59,094 bases of DNA, from assembly GCF_003053565.1 (NCBI RefSeq), contig NZ_QAXS01000016.1, positions 1-59,094 of the forward strand. Direction: 5' to 3'. The translations under genes were made by a program, and so were the position numbers. The notes under the pieces are model-generated. The model saw only the letters and a program-made list of their open reading frames with translations, was not told the DNA's origin and did not search any database. The stretch is from Halanaerobium saccharolyticum (GTDB taxonomy: Bacteria; Bacillota; Halanaerobiia; Halanaerobiales; Halanaerobiaceae). Position 1 is the first letter of the stretch. Each line of letters opens with the position of its first letter. This document shows positions 33,490 through 43,066 of this stretch, piece after piece.

Positions 33490-36234
33490 ATGGCAGAAAA
33501 AGAGTTTTACAGACAAAAAGCAAAAGATGTTTTAGAAGATCTGGAAACATCTAAAAAAGGACTCTCGCAGTCAGAAGCAAAAAAGCGTCTCGAAAAAGAT
33601 GGAAAAAATGTTCTGCAGGCTAAGGCGGAAAAATCTTTAGTTAAAATTTTTCTGATGCAGTTTAAAGATGTACTGGTTATTCTGCTTTTAATAGCAGCGG
33701 TGATGTCATTTGCAATTGGTAGTTACCGTGATGGTACAATTATGGTTATTATTGCAGTAATCAACTCAGTAATTGGTTTTAGACAGGAATATAAAGCTGA
33801 AAAAATTATGGATTCTTTAAATAAATTGGTTAAGTCTCCTTCTAAGGTTATTAGAGATGATCAGATTGGAGAAATTCCACAGGAAGAATTAGTTGTTGGA
33901 GATATTGTCAGCCTGGAAGAAGGAGATAAAATTCCAGCAGATTTAAGGATAATTGAAGCCTTTAATTTACGGACAAACGATGTTTCTCTGACCGGTGAAT
34001 CAATGCCGCAGGAGAAGGAGTCCAATCATATCGAAGAAGAAAGACCGCTGGCTGACCGGGATAATATGGCTTATCTGGGAACAACAGTTGCCTCTGGTTC
34101 CGCGAAGGGTGTTGTTGTCAGAACAGGTATGGAAACTGAAATGGGTAAAATTGCTTCGATGACTCAGGAAGAAGATAAGTCCAAATCTCCCCTGCAGTCT
34201 GAGCTGCAGTCAGTAGCCAATAAAATTGCTGTTTTTGCAGTAATAATTGCTCTGGCTTTATTCGGAGTCAGTATCTATCAGGGCTATGGTTTAGATTTTG
34301 CTTTAATTTATGCTCTGGGGATAGCCGTTGCTGTTGTGCCGCAGGCTCTGCCGATGCAGGTTACCGTTGCCCTTTCCCAGGGAGTTGACCGCCTGGCTGG
34401 CAAAAATGCAGTAGTTAAAAAATTGTCTTCTGCTGAAACCCTCGGTTCAACCAATGTTATCTGTACAGATAAAACAGGTACCCTGACTAAAAATGAAATG
34501 ACAGTTAAAAAAGTCTATTTTGATGGCAAAGAATATGAGGTAACCGGACTTGGTTATGAACCCGAAGGGGAATTACTGGGTGAAGATGGAGAGCCACTAA
34601 CTGAAGAGGAAATTGCAGAAATGGAAATTATCTTTGATGCTGCCACAATGGCTTCTAACGCAGAGATTCATGAGCCTGATGAAGAACACCCCGGCTGGTA
34701 TTCAATTGGAGATCCAACTGAAGCTGCACTAATTACACTTTCAACTAAGCTGGGCACCCGCTCACCAAAAGAAGATGAAGAAAATCCTGAATTACATGAG
34801 TTCAGCTTTGATTCTGACCGTAAGCGGATGAGTTCGATTAGAGAATTTGAAGATGGGAATTATCTTAAAATGAAGGGTGCTTTAGGGAGTGTACTTTCTG
34901 TCTCTAAGCATATTCTAAAAGATGGTGAAGTTGTAGAAATCACTGAGGAAGATAAAGAAAGATTAAATAAATTAAATGAAAAATATTCTAAAAATGCAAT
35001 GCGGGTTTTAGCAGTGGCCTACCGCAAACTGGAAGATGATGAAACTGACTATGTCTTAGAAGAGATTGAAAGAGATGTTATTTTTCTTGGAATGGTAGCC
35101 ATGATCGACCCTCCTAAAGAAGGAGTTAAAGAGGCTATTCAGGAATCACATGCTGCTCATATTGATACTTATATTATGACAGGTGACCATGCAATCACAG
35201 CTCAGGCGGTTGGTAAAGAAATCAGCCTTTCTGTTGATGATGAGGATGTCCCTGTATTTACCAGTGAAGATTTAGAAGCAATGAGTGAAGAAGAGCTGCG
35301 GCAGACTATGGAAGAAAATGAATCACTTATATTTTCTCGGGTGTCACCCGAAAATAAATTGAGAATTGTTAAGAATTTAAAAGAACAGCAGAAGATTGTG
35401 GCTGTGACCGGTGATGGAGTAAATGATGCTCCAGCCTTAAAAAGTGCTCATATTGGGGTAGCTATGGGCCAGATGGGTACAGATGTTTCCAAAGAGGCCT
35501 CAGAACTAATTCTGCTTGATGACAGCTATCCAACTTTAGTTTATGCGATTAAAGAGGGTAGAACTATTTATAATAACTTAAAGAAAACTGTTATTGCCTC
35601 TCTGACTACTAACGGGGCTGAATTAACAATTGTATTACTTGGTCTTTTGGCTGCAGCTCTGCTCGGCACACCAATTCCAATTCTGGCTATTCAGATACTG
35701 TCTATTGATTTAATAGCTGAAATTTTACCGCTGACAGCACTGACTTTTGATCCTGCTTCTGAGCATTTAATGAAGTCCCCCCCGCGAAAACAGGATGAGC
35801 ATATAGTAAACAAGCACAGTTTTAGTGAGATAATGTTTTTAGCTCTCCTGATGGGTGGACTGGCTTTTACCAATTTCTACTTATTTATTAATGGTCAATC
35901 CGAAGCAGTTAGAGAAGGAACTCAGCTTTATGCTCGGGGTACAACAATTTCATTTTTAACAATTGCTTTTTCACAGTGGGTTAATATTATGTCCCGCCGT
36001 TATGAATATAGGAGTATTTTCAACAAGAACTTTTTCAGTAACACAAAGATGATTTATTCTATCCTAATTTCAATTGTAATGGTCTTACTGGTAATTTATT
36101 CACCAATTAATTCTTTCCTTGGTTTTGCCGGAGTAACTCTAGCCGACTGGGGTCGAGTTGTACTCGCGGGAGCTATTTTCTTATTAGGTCATGAAGGAAT
36201 TAAGTTCTTTAAAAGAAAAAATGAAACTGTATAA
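33490..36234 (+). CDS. P-type cation-transporting ATPase (P2-like) with altered ion site
   Basis: 914-aa inner-membrane pump. It has the N-terminal cation ATPase domain, actuator motif LTGESMP, phosphorylation site CTDKTGTLT (Asp327), DPTEAAL, MTGDHAITAQAVG and the hinge TGDGVNDAPAL. The ion site differs from SERCA: the M4 motif PEGLP is PQALP (284-288), replacing the key Glu. M5 keeps Asn and Glu (NGAE), and M6 reads SIDLIAEILP with Asp and Glu in place of Asn and Asp. So Ca specificity is doubtful; Na, K, H or another ion is possible. ATG follows AGAGGTGATC. Monocistronic. Confidence 0.88.
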   Translation: MAEKEFYRQKAKDVLEDLETSKKGLSQSEAKKRLEKDGKNVLQAKAEKSLVKIFLMQFKDVLVILLLIAAVMSFAIGSYRDGTIMVIIAVINSVIGFRQEYKAEKIMDSLNKLVKSPSKVIRDDQIGEIPQEELVVGDIVSLEEGDKIPADLRIIEAFNLRTNDVSLTGESMPQEKESNHIEEERPLADRDNMAYLGTTVASGSAKGVVVRTGMETEMGKIASMTQEEDKSKSPLQSELQSVANKIAVFAVIIALALFGVSIYQGYGLDFALIYALGIAVAVVPQALPMQVTVALSQGVDRLAGKNAVVKKLSSAETLGSTNVICTDKTGTLTKNEMTVKKVYFDGKEYEVTGLGYEPEGELLGEDGEPLTEEEIAEMEIIFDAATMASNAEIHEPDEEHPGWYSIGDPTEAALITLSTKLGTRSPKEDEENPELHEFSFDSDRKRMSSIREFEDGNYLKMKGALGSVLSVSKHILKDGEVVEITEEDKERLNKLNEKYSKNAMRVLAVAYRKLEDDETDYVLEEIERDVIFLGMVAMIDPPKEGVKEAIQESHAAHIDTYIMTGDHAITAQAVGKEISLSVDDEDVPVFTSEDLEAMSEEELRQTMEENESLIFSRVSPENKLRIVKNLKEQQKIVAVTGDGVNDAPALKSAHIGVAMGQMGTDVSKEASELILLDDSYPTLVYAIKEGRTIYNNLKKTVIASLTTNGAELTIVLLGLLAAALLGTPIPILAIQILSIDLIAEILPLTALTFDPASEHLMKSPPRKQDEHIVNKHSFSEIMFLALLMGGLAFTNFYLFINGQSEAVREGTQLYARGTTISFLTIAFSQWVNIMSRRYEYRSIFNKNFFSNTKMIYSILISIVMVLLVIYSPINSFLGFAGVTLADWGRVVLAGAIFLLGHEGIKFFKRKNETV

Positions 36235-36318
36235 TCTAAAAGATATTTAAGCTAAAATAATATATTTAGAAGCGACACGAGTTTGACTAAAAAATCTAAA
36301 TTACTGGAGGGAAGCTAG

Positions 36319-37791
36319 ATGTTCGATATTGATTTAAAAAGAGATGGAGAAGAAAATTTATATACTCAGATCTATGAGGCAATTAGAGCTGAGATATTAG
36401 CCGATAAATATACACCAGATACTAAAATGCCGTCAATTAGAAGGCTTGCTTCCCGACTCAGCGTTAATGCAGAAACAGTGGTTAAAGCGTATGACTTACT
36501 GGCTGCTGAGAATTTAATTTATAAAAAAGAAGGCAGTGGGAGCTATATAGCTCCTGCTGCAGCTTTAAAAAGTAATGGAGATGACCAGCGCCTGAGGATT
36601 TTAAGTTCTAAAAACTTTTCTGCTCCAACTAAAGTTATTGACTTCAGTGGTGCAGAAAGTGAAAAAGAATTTTTAGAGGAGTATTCCTGGGATTTAATCT
36701 TTGATCGTTTCTACTCCAATCTCCAGGGGAATGTTTTTGCAGAGTGTCATCCAGATAATGCCTATTTTAAGCTGCTGCAGGATCAATATTCAGATTTAAA
36801 TAAAAAGAAATTATTTTACAGCTCGCAAATGGAATTAAAGGAGATTTTTAATTCTGTAATTACAAATGAAGCTGAGCTGCTTTTTACCAGCGGAAATAAT
36901 ATTTCAGGATTTAATACTCTTTTTGATTCAGAAGGAGAGATCTTTTCAAATTCTGATTTTCAAGTTGAATCTAATCAGATTAGTTCTGGTCAGGATTCTA
37001 AATCTAATTTTCATCTGAGCCCTGCTGATTATGATAGTCTAATGGATTATCTGGAGGAAAATACAATTGATTATTTGCTGGTCAGTGATGAGTCAACAGC
37101 AGCTGGAATTTTGGACTGGAGCCTTTCTAAATTAAAATCGCTGCTGGAGCTGGCCCAGATGTTAAAATTCAAGCTTATAATTTTAGAGCTTTTTGGACTA
37201 TATTCTGAAAACCCGAAGCTCAAAGAATTATTAAACTCGAAATTTGGAGATCAGATTATTCTGATTCAGGCTCTAACAGAAAGAATTTTCCCTGGTTTAA
37301 AAACAGGACTTATTGTTTTAGACGAAAGTGATTTTTTAAATGAAAAGTCAGGCAAAAAGATTATAAATAATTATTCTTTAAATAAAATTTTAACAGAAAA
37401 TAAATTTTCTGCCGGGGATAATCTGGTTTATAACTTAATTGATTACTATTTTAAAAATGATTATTTAAGTAAAAGAGTTAAGTTCTTAAAGCAGAGATTA
37501 AAAAATAAAAAACTGCTGCTGATAGAAAATGTAAAAGAACATTTTCAGGGAGTACAGGCTGTAGAAAATAATTCGCTATTTTATCTAAAATTAGTTTTGA
37601 ATCAGCCTATAAATCAGCATGATTTTAAAGTCTTTGCTGAGAAGAATTCTATTCTCTTACCTGACTATTCAAATTTTGCCGCTGCAGCTGAAAGCAGTGA
37701 ATTAATTATTTCTCCAGTTACCTTAACACAATTCTCAATAAAACAGGGAGTTATGAGCCTGGCTAAAGTTTACTGGCAGTTTATCAGTTAA
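36319..37791 (+). CDS. GntR/MocR-like regulator with degenerate aminotransferase domain
   Basis: 490-aa protein. Residues 1-80 form a GntR winged helix (YTQIYEAIRAEI, MPSIRRLASRLSVNAETVVKAYDLL). The rest has aminotransferase fold-type-I spacing as in MocR/PdxR regulators, but the PLP Schiff-base motif, normally S-K-T-x-F/A-P-G-L-R-x-G, reads TERIFPGLKTG, so the lysine is Glu. The preceding D-x-Y motif is also missing (ELFGLYSE). PLP binding as an aldimine is therefore unlikely and the effector is unknown. Strong GGAGGG before the ATG. Single gene between the pump and the baeRF-like gene. Confidence 0.75.
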   Translation: MFDIDLKRDGEENLYTQIYEAIRAEILADKYTPDTKMPSIRRLASRLSVNAETVVKAYDLLAAENLIYKKEGSGSYIAPAAALKSNGDDQRLRILSSKNFSAPTKVIDFSGAESEKEFLEEYSWDLIFDRFYSNLQGNVFAECHPDNAYFKLLQDQYSDLNKKKLFYSSQMELKEIFNSVITNEAELLFTSGNNISGFNTLFDSEGEIFSNSDFQVESNQISSGQDSKSNFHLSPADYDSLMDYLEENTIDYLLVSDESTAAGILDWSLSKLKSLLELAQMLKFKLIILELFGLYSENPKLKELLNSKFGDQIILIQALTERIFPGLKTGLIVLDESDFLNEKSGKKIINNYSLNKILTENKFSAGDNLVYNLIDYYFKNDYLSKRVKFLKQRLKNKKLLLIENVKEHFQGVQAVENNSLFYLKLVLNQPINQHDFKVFAEKNSILLPDYSNFAAAAESSELIISPVTLTQFSIKQGVMSLAKVYWQFIS

Positions 37792-37927
37792 AAAATTACT
37801 TTATATTTTTAAAAAATTTGATAAAATATAATTATAGAAAGTTGATTAAATTCTTTTTTAGTTTTGTCTTAGTAAAAGTTAATAAGTAGTGAGCAGTATA
37901 TTTTAAATTTAATAGGGGGTTAAAAAG

Positions 37928-39067
37928 ATGACAGAAGTTAAAATGGATATTTTAAAGGATCTAATTCAATGTCAGGAGAGTCCCTGTGTTTCAATTTATA
38001 TGTCAACTAAGGCAGTTCATAAAGGAGAATTTAAAAAGCTAGAAATTGAGTTTAAAAATCTGCTGCAGGAAGTTGAGGAGAAGTTAGAAAAAAACTGGGA
38101 TTTTAAGCAGCGGGATGTTGATAAATTTTTAGATGAAGCTTATACACTTGCAGCTGACAGCAATTTCTGGCAGGAGCAGAAAGAAGGCCTGGCAGTATTT
38201 ATTTCACCTGATAGATTTGAACATTTTAAACTTGCTGTTGATACCTTTGATAAATCTCATGTAAGCTACAGCTTCAATCTAAAACAGTTAATTGCAGATT
38301 TAAAAGATAATCAGCAGTATTATTTACTTGCCTTAAGCCCTAATCACAGCCAGCTTTATCAGGCTGATCGCAATAATATTAAAGAAATTAGTGTTGAAGA
38401 GATGCCTGCAAGTATTAAGGACTATTTAAATTTAGATGAAGCGGCAGCTGAAAAATATCAGTCAGTTAATACAGCAGGTGGGTCATCAGTTTTTCACGGT
38501 CAGGGGGCAGCCTCTGATGATGATAACGAAGATTTAATTCATTATCTTAAAGAAATTGACCGAGTAATTAATCAGGAGTTAAAAGAATCAGACAGTTATT
38601 TAGTAGTAGCTACAGATGACAGTCTATTTAGTTTTTATAAAAATATCAATAATTATGATAATCTGCTTGCAGATAATCTGAGTGGGAATTCCAGACAGAT
38701 GAATAAAAAAGAGCTTCGCGAAAAAAGCTGGCAGATTGTTGAGCCCCACCTTCATGACTATTTAAACAAGGATAAAGAAAGATATCTTGAGCTTCAGGCA
38801 ACTGAAAAAACAGCTGATAATTTGGAAGATATAGTGGAAGCATCACATTACAGTAAAATTGATACCTTATTTTTAAATAAACGGGCAGAAAAAGATGGTA
38901 TCTTTGTTGAAGAGGAAAATGAAATTAAAACAATGAATAACAATAAAGATTATGATCTTTATAATTTCGCTGCAGTTGAGACCCTGATTAACGGTGGAGA
39001 AGTTTACCCACTAGAAAGTGATGAAATGCCTGCAGATGGTGATGTGCTTGCTATTTTTAGATACTAA
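37928..39067 (+). CDS. baeRF-family protein (eRF1-like, translation-associated)
   Basis: 379-aa protein resembling the bacterial archaeo-eukaryotic release-factor-like families: N-terminal CVSIYMSTKAVHKG (about 18-31), a central RNase-H-like eRF1 domain 2 core, YYLLALSPNHSQLYQAD, and a C-terminal eL30-like part with YSKIDTLFLNKRAEKDGIF. Family knowledge suggests a ribosome-associated role, possibly rescue or hydrolysis on stalled ribosomes; no experiment is known to me. A GGQ-type motif is not evident; a GGSSVFHGQG loop lies near residue 182. GGGGG precedes the ATG and a strong terminator follows. Confidence 0.6.
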   Translation: MTEVKMDILKDLIQCQESPCVSIYMSTKAVHKGEFKKLEIEFKNLLQEVEEKLEKNWDFKQRDVDKFLDEAYTLAADSNFWQEQKEGLAVFISPDRFEHFKLAVDTFDKSHVSYSFNLKQLIADLKDNQQYYLLALSPNHSQLYQADRNNIKEISVEEMPASIKDYLNLDEAAAEKYQSVNTAGGSSVFHGQGAASDDDNEDLIHYLKEIDRVINQELKESDSYLVVATDDSLFSFYKNINNYDNLLADNLSGNSRQMNKKELREKSWQIVEPHLHDYLNKDKERYLELQATEKTADNLEDIVEASHYSKIDTLFLNKRAEKDGIFVEEENEIKTMNNNKDYDLYNFAAVETLINGGEVYPLESDEMPADGDVLAIFRY

Positions 39068-39120
39068 TTTGTAATAGTTTTATTCTAATTATAAAATAAA
39101 AATTAAACTTTAAATAAGAA

Positions 39121-39158
39121 GCATCAGCTTCAGGTTTTCCTGGCAGCTGATGCTTTTT
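39121..39158 (+). terminator. Terminator after the baeRF-like gene
   Basis: GCATCAGCT (39121-39129) pairs with AGCTGATGC (39145-39153), with an inner CAGG/CCTG, followed by six T. Confidence 0.9.
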
Positions 39159-39261
39159 TAATTTTTTTTCTTATTTAGTAGTTAAATAGTTCTTAAAATT
39201 GATTAAAGTTCAAAATTATGATTAAATAGGCTTATAGAATAAATAATGGGGGGGATAAGTT

Positions 39262-41355
39262 TTGTTTAAAAAAACAGAGGAGAAGAGTAGTTTTAGATTT
39301 AATTTAAATTATAAGTTGATATTTATCATGCTGGCGATTAGTTTGATTCCAATTGCACTGCTGGGATATATAATTACTAATCAGAGCAGCCAGGCACTTA
39401 GAGAAGCAAATTTTAATCAGCTCAATTCAATCAGGATAAATAAAGCAAATCAAATTGAAAGCTTTTACAGTGATCGTAAGGGTGATGTTAATGTTTTAAG
39501 TAATACCCCGATTGTAATAGATGCTTTTAATAATTTTAATAATGCTTTTTCATCGGGTGGGACTGAAGGAGTAATGTACGATATTTACATAGAACAGTTT
39601 GGACCCTATTTTAATACATATGCTGAGGAAAATGAATATAAAGATTTATTTTTAATTAATCTAGAAGGAGATATTATTTTTTCTCAGGCTCAGAACAGTG
39701 ATCTAGGACAGAATTTAATTGAAGGAGATTTAGCAGAGACAAATCTTGCCAGAGCATATAATGAGGCTCTGGAAGGTAGTGTTTCTCTGGTAGATTTCAA
39801 ATATTATGGACCGGTGGAAGCTCCAATTCAATTTGTGGCTGCTCCAGTCTTTGAGAATGAAAAAATAATTGGAGTTACTGCTCTGCAGATTTCTGATCAG
39901 CCGATTAATAGGATAATGGGTGAACTTTCCGGTTTAGGAGAAAGTGGAGAAACATATCTTGTTGGAGCAGATAAGTTAATGCGCTCTGATTCTAGATTTA
40001 CTGATTCAAATGATATTTTAGCAGAGGAAATTGACACTGAAGCTGTTAATCAGGCTCTAGCCGGTAGTGAAGATAGTCAAATAATTAATGACTACCGGGG
40101 GATATCAGTTTTAAGTTCTTATTCCAGCCTTGATATTACAGAGTTTGACTGGGCAATTATTGCCGAAATTGATGAAGCTGAAGCTTTTAGTGAGATTACT
40201 GCGATGAATAATAATGCCTTAATGATGACAGTAATTATAGCTCTGCTGGTAATAATTATAGCTTATTTTTTCTCTAAGAAAATAACAAATCCGATTTCAA
40301 AGGCGGTTGAGATGGCTGAAGAAATCTCTGCCGGTAACTTATCTGTTTCTAAGCTTAAAATTAAAAGTAACGATGAGATTGGTGATCTGGCAGACTCTTT
40401 AAATAAGATGCTGACAAATTTAAAAGTAATAATCAAAAATGTGTCGGATATAGCTTCTAATCTTGCAGCCTCAAGTCAGGAATTATCTGCTTCCGGTGAG
40501 GAAGTGGCAGCTTCTGCAGATCAGGTTGGAGATTCAATCCAGCAGGTAGCTTCTGGTGCCGAGGAACAGTCCGCCCAGGTTGAAGAAGCAGGAAGTATTA
40601 TTAAGCAGCTTATAAATCAGATCTCTGAGATTAATGGCATTTCTACTGCTATGAATTCACAGGCTGATTCCGTAATGAACAATATAGAAACGGGAAGTAG
40701 TTCTGTTGAGAATTCAGTTGAGCAGATAGAAAATGTAAAGGATAATTCTGCTCAGGTTGCAGATGATATTAATTATTTAGGGGAGCTTTCTACAAAAATA
40801 GGTAATATAGTGAAGTTAATTAATGGAATTGCCGAGCAGACTAATTTGCTTGCTTTAAACGCAGCTATAGAAGCTGCCAGGGCAGGGGAAGCAGGTAGAG
40901 GTTTTTCAGTTGTAGCTGATGAAATTAGAGAATTAGCTGAAGAATCATCAACAGCAACTGATCAAATAAATTCCTTAATTAAAGAAATTCAAAGTGGTGT
41001 AGATAACGCAGTTTCTAAAATGGATAATACAGAAAAAGTTGTAGATAACAGTGTTGAAGCGATTGATCAAACTGGAAGTTCTTTTACAAAAATTAATCAG
41101 GCAGCAGCAGAATTACAAAACCAGATTGAAAAGATTACTCAAAAGGCAGAACAGGTTAATCAAAATAGTAAATTTGTTGATTCTACGATTACTGAAATTG
41201 CAGCTGTCAGTGAAGAGGCGGCCAGTAATTCAGAAGAAGTAGCCGCCGCCAGCGAAGAGCAGTCTGCGTCTACAGCAGAAATTGTTAACGCAGCTGATCA
41301 GCTTTCTAATATGGCAGATGAGCTTACAAAAGCTATAGCTCAGTTCAATCTATAA
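39262..41355 (+). CDS. Methyl-accepting chemotaxis protein
   Basis: 697-aa transmembrane chemoreceptor. First span about 17-38, a roughly 270-residue extracellular double-Cache-like sensor domain, second span about 318-336, HAMP ([18 protein letters not shown]), then a long coiled-coil signalling domain whose hairpin tip contains [20 protein letters not shown]. Glu/Gln-rich methylation stretches flank the tip. TTG start behind a GGGGGGGA site. Its last six bases overlap the convergent flavoprotein gene. Ligand unknown. Confidence 0.92.
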   Translation: MFKKTEEKSSFRFNLNYKLIFIMLAISLIPIALLGYIITNQSSQALREANFNQLNSIRINKANQIESFYSDRKGDVNVLSNTPIVIDAFNNFNNAFSSGGTEGVMYDIYIEQFGPYFNTYAEENEYKDLFLINLEGDIIFSQAQNSDLGQNLIEGDLAETNLARAYNEALEGSVSLVDFKYYGPVEAPIQFVAAPVFENEKIIGVTALQISDQPINRIMGELSGLGESGETYLVGADKLMRSDSRFTDSNDILAEEIDTEAVNQALAGSEDSQIINDYRGISVLSSYSSLDITEFDWAIIAEIDEAEAFSEITAMNNNALMMTVIIALLVIIIAYFFSKKITNPISKAVEMAEEISAGNLSVSKLKIKSNDEIGDLADSLNKMLTNLKVIIKNVSDIASNLAASSQELSASGEEVAASADQVGDSIQQVASGAEEQSAQVEEAGSIIKQLINQISEINGISTAMNSQADSVMNNIETGSSSVENSVEQIENVKDNSAQVADDINYLGELSTKIGNIVKLINGIAEQTNLLALNAAIEAARAGEAGRGFSVVADEIRELAEESSTATDQINSLIKEIQSGVDNAVSKMDNTEKVVDNSVEAIDQTGSSFTKINQAAAELQNQIEKITQKAEQVNQNSKFVDSTITEIAAVSEEAASNSEEVAAASEEQSASTAEIVNAADQLSNMADELTKAIAQFNL

Positions 41356-42576
41356 TCGCTTACTAAGTTCACTCCCGGCCATAAATGCTGTGGCAAAGGT
41401 AGCCTGAAGGTTATAGCCGCCGGTATCACCATCAATATCTAAGACCTCTCCGGCTGCAAAAAGGTTATTGGTGATTCTGGATTCCATAGTCTGGGGATTG
41501 ATCTCACTGAGGTCGATCCCTCCTTTAGTAACCATAGACCGATTAAAATCAGCTAGAGACTTAATTTCAAATTCTAAACTAGAAAATAGGTCGATAATTT
41601 CTCTTCTTTCTTCTTTTCTTAAGTGAGCAGCATTCTGACTGCCATCTATATCAGCAATATCAAGTATTTTTTCAATCAGCCTCTGGGCCAGCGGATATTT
41701 AATGAGAAGATTAAGCAGATTTAATCTGCCTTCTCTTTCAATTTTTTTGATTAAATTATTTTCTAATTCTTCTTTAGAATAATTTAAGAGTTTTATTTTT
41801 ATAATATCTCCTTTTTCCATATAGCGCGAATAATTAATTATACCGGGACCTGAAAGACCTTGGTGGGTTAAAAGTAGATCATCTTTCCAGCTTTTTAATA
41901 GCTCATTATTTCTCCAGAGAGAAATTTCTTTAACTCTGAGAGAAATTCCACTCAACATTTTAAATTTATAATTTTTAATAACCACAGGTGCTAGGGCAGG
42001 ACGGGGTTCGATAATCTTATGGCCCAGACTGCGTGCAATCTGAAAACCATCTCCCGTTGAGCCAGTTTTTGGGAAAGATTTACCTCCCACTGTAAGTAAA
42101 AAATAATTACTTATATAAGTTTCAGCGGCTGTTTGAACTTCAAAATATTCATTTTGCTGCTTAACTCTTCTTACTTCTGAATTATATATTATATCTATAT
42201 TTCTATTTTTAATTTCTTTTAATAAAACATTTAAAATATCGGAGGCCTGATTTGATTCTGGGAAAATTTTACCGCCTCTGACTTCTCGAAATTTAATTCC
42301 TCTATCTTCAAAAAACTGCATCAGCTTTTGATTATCAAAAGTATAAAGTGCCCCCATTAGAAAATTATAATTTTCTCCATAGTGGTCGAAGAATTGTGAA
42401 ATATCTCCTCCATGTGTCAAATTACACTGACCGGAGCCGCTGATCAGAAGCTTTTTGCCGGCGCTAGAATTTTTTTCTAAAATTAATATTTTTTTATACT
42501 TATTATTTGCTGCAGCCTGAACTGCAGCAAAAAGTCCTGCCGGTCCAGCACCTGCAATAATTAAGTCAGCTTTCAT
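41350..42576 (-). CDS. BaiN/HI0933-family flavoprotein
   Basis: 408-aa NAD(P)/FAD-dependent oxidoreductase. FAD-binding Rossmann motif [17 protein letters not shown] at the N-terminus, then [21 protein letters not shown] (family signature is G-R-C-N; here G-Q-C-N), [18 protein letters not shown], and the C-terminal [19 protein letters not shown]. Related proteins reduce unsaturated steroid or other substrates; the role here is unknown. Strong GGGGGCAGG before the ATG. Confidence 0.87.
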   Translation of the reverse strand: MKADLIIAGAGPAGLFAAVQAAANNKYKKILILEKNSSAGKKLLISGSGQCNLTHGGDISQFFDHYGENYNFLMGALYTFDNQKLMQFFEDRGIKFREVRGGKIFPESNQASDILNVLLKEIKNRNIDIIYNSEVRRVKQQNEYFEVQTAAETYISNYFLLTVGGKSFPKTGSTGDGFQIARSLGHKIIEPRPALAPVVIKNYKFKMLSGISLRVKEISLWRNNELLKSWKDDLLLTHQGLSGPGIINYSRYMEKGDIIKIKLLNYSKEELENNLIKKIEREGRLNLLNLLIKYPLAQRLIEKILDIADIDGSQNAAHLRKEERREIIDLFSSLEFEIKSLADFNRSMVTKGGIDLSEINPQTMESRITNNLFAAGEVLDIDGDTGGYNLQATFATAFMAGSELSKRL

Positions 42577-42626
42577 TTTCCTGCCCCCATATTCTTAAAT
42601 GTATTATCAAAATTTACTTTTCAAAC

Positions 42627-42652
42627 TAAAAAAATCTCCCAAACAGGAGACT
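42627..42652 (-). terminator. Terminator of the tRNA-Leu gene
   Basis: On the minus strand TCTCC-TGTTTG-GGAGA is followed by TTTTTTT, 30 bases downstream of the tRNA 3' end. Confidence 0.75.
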
Positions 42653-42683
42653 TTAAAAATTGCTATAATCGTTGATATATAAA

Positions 42684-42771
42684 TGGTGCCGAAGGCGGGG
42701 GTCGAACCCGCACGGCCGCAAGGGCCACTGGATTTTGAATCCAGCGCGTCTGCCAATTCCACCACTTCGGC
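42684..42771 (-). tRNA. tRNA-Leu (anticodon CAA)
   Basis: Class II tRNA with encoded CCA. Acceptor GCCGAAG pairs with CTTCGGC. Anticodon stem CTGGA/TCCAG encloses loop TTCAAAA with anticodon CAA. A long variable arm (TGGCCCTTGCGGCCG region) and T-loop GTTCGAC are present. It reads UUG leucine codons. Confidence 0.96.
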
Positions 42772-42857
42772 ATCAACACCAATTATTTTAACATAGAAAA
42801 TTATTAAAAGCAAGAGTTAGCATTTTAAAATTAAATTATAAACTTTAAGTTAAATAC

Positions 42858-42886
42858 TTGAATTATTTATCTGCCTTTAGTACAAT
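42858..42886 (+). promoter_or_regulatory. Sigma-A promoter of the riboswitch transcript
   Basis: TTGAAT, 17-base spacer, TACAAT; predicted start near 42893, just upstream of the GEMM aptamer. Confidence 0.65.
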
Positions 42887-42913
42887 ATAATTACAAATAG
42901 AAGAAAATATTTC

Positions 42914-42996
42914 AATTGAGGGCAAAACTGCTGTAAAGCAGTGACGCAAAGCTATGGGTCTTACTGAGACTGCCAGGCTGCAGACTTTAGTGCCCG
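42914..42996 (+). ncRNA. Cyclic di-GMP-I (GEMM) riboswitch aptamer
   Basis: Conserved core elements appear in order: GGGCAAAAC, the short hairpin ACTGC-TGTAAA-GCAGT (42928-42943), the invariant GACGCAAAGC (42944-42953), helix GGTCT/AGACT (42958-42972), then TGCCAGGCTGC (42972-42982). This order matches the GEMM-I consensus. A terminator follows at once and the regulated gene encodes an EAL-domain protein, so ligand and target agree. Confidence 0.9.
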
Positions 42997-43019
42997 GCCA
43001 TTTGTGGTCGGTTTTTTTA
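42995..43019 (+). terminator. Riboswitch expression-platform terminator
   Basis: CCGGCCA (42995-43001) pairs with TGGTCGG (43006-43012), followed by seven T. It sits directly against the 3' edge of the aptamer, as for a ligand-controlled terminator. Whether c-di-GMP turns the gene on or off cannot be decided by eye. Confidence 0.85.
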
Positions 43020-43066
43020 TTACCAAAAATATACCACCAGTCGGTATTAGGATAGGAGGGTCAGCA

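Noticed and set aside
42607-42813. Minus-strand reading frame across 42607-42813
   Set aside because: It covers the tRNA-Leu gene and its terminator.
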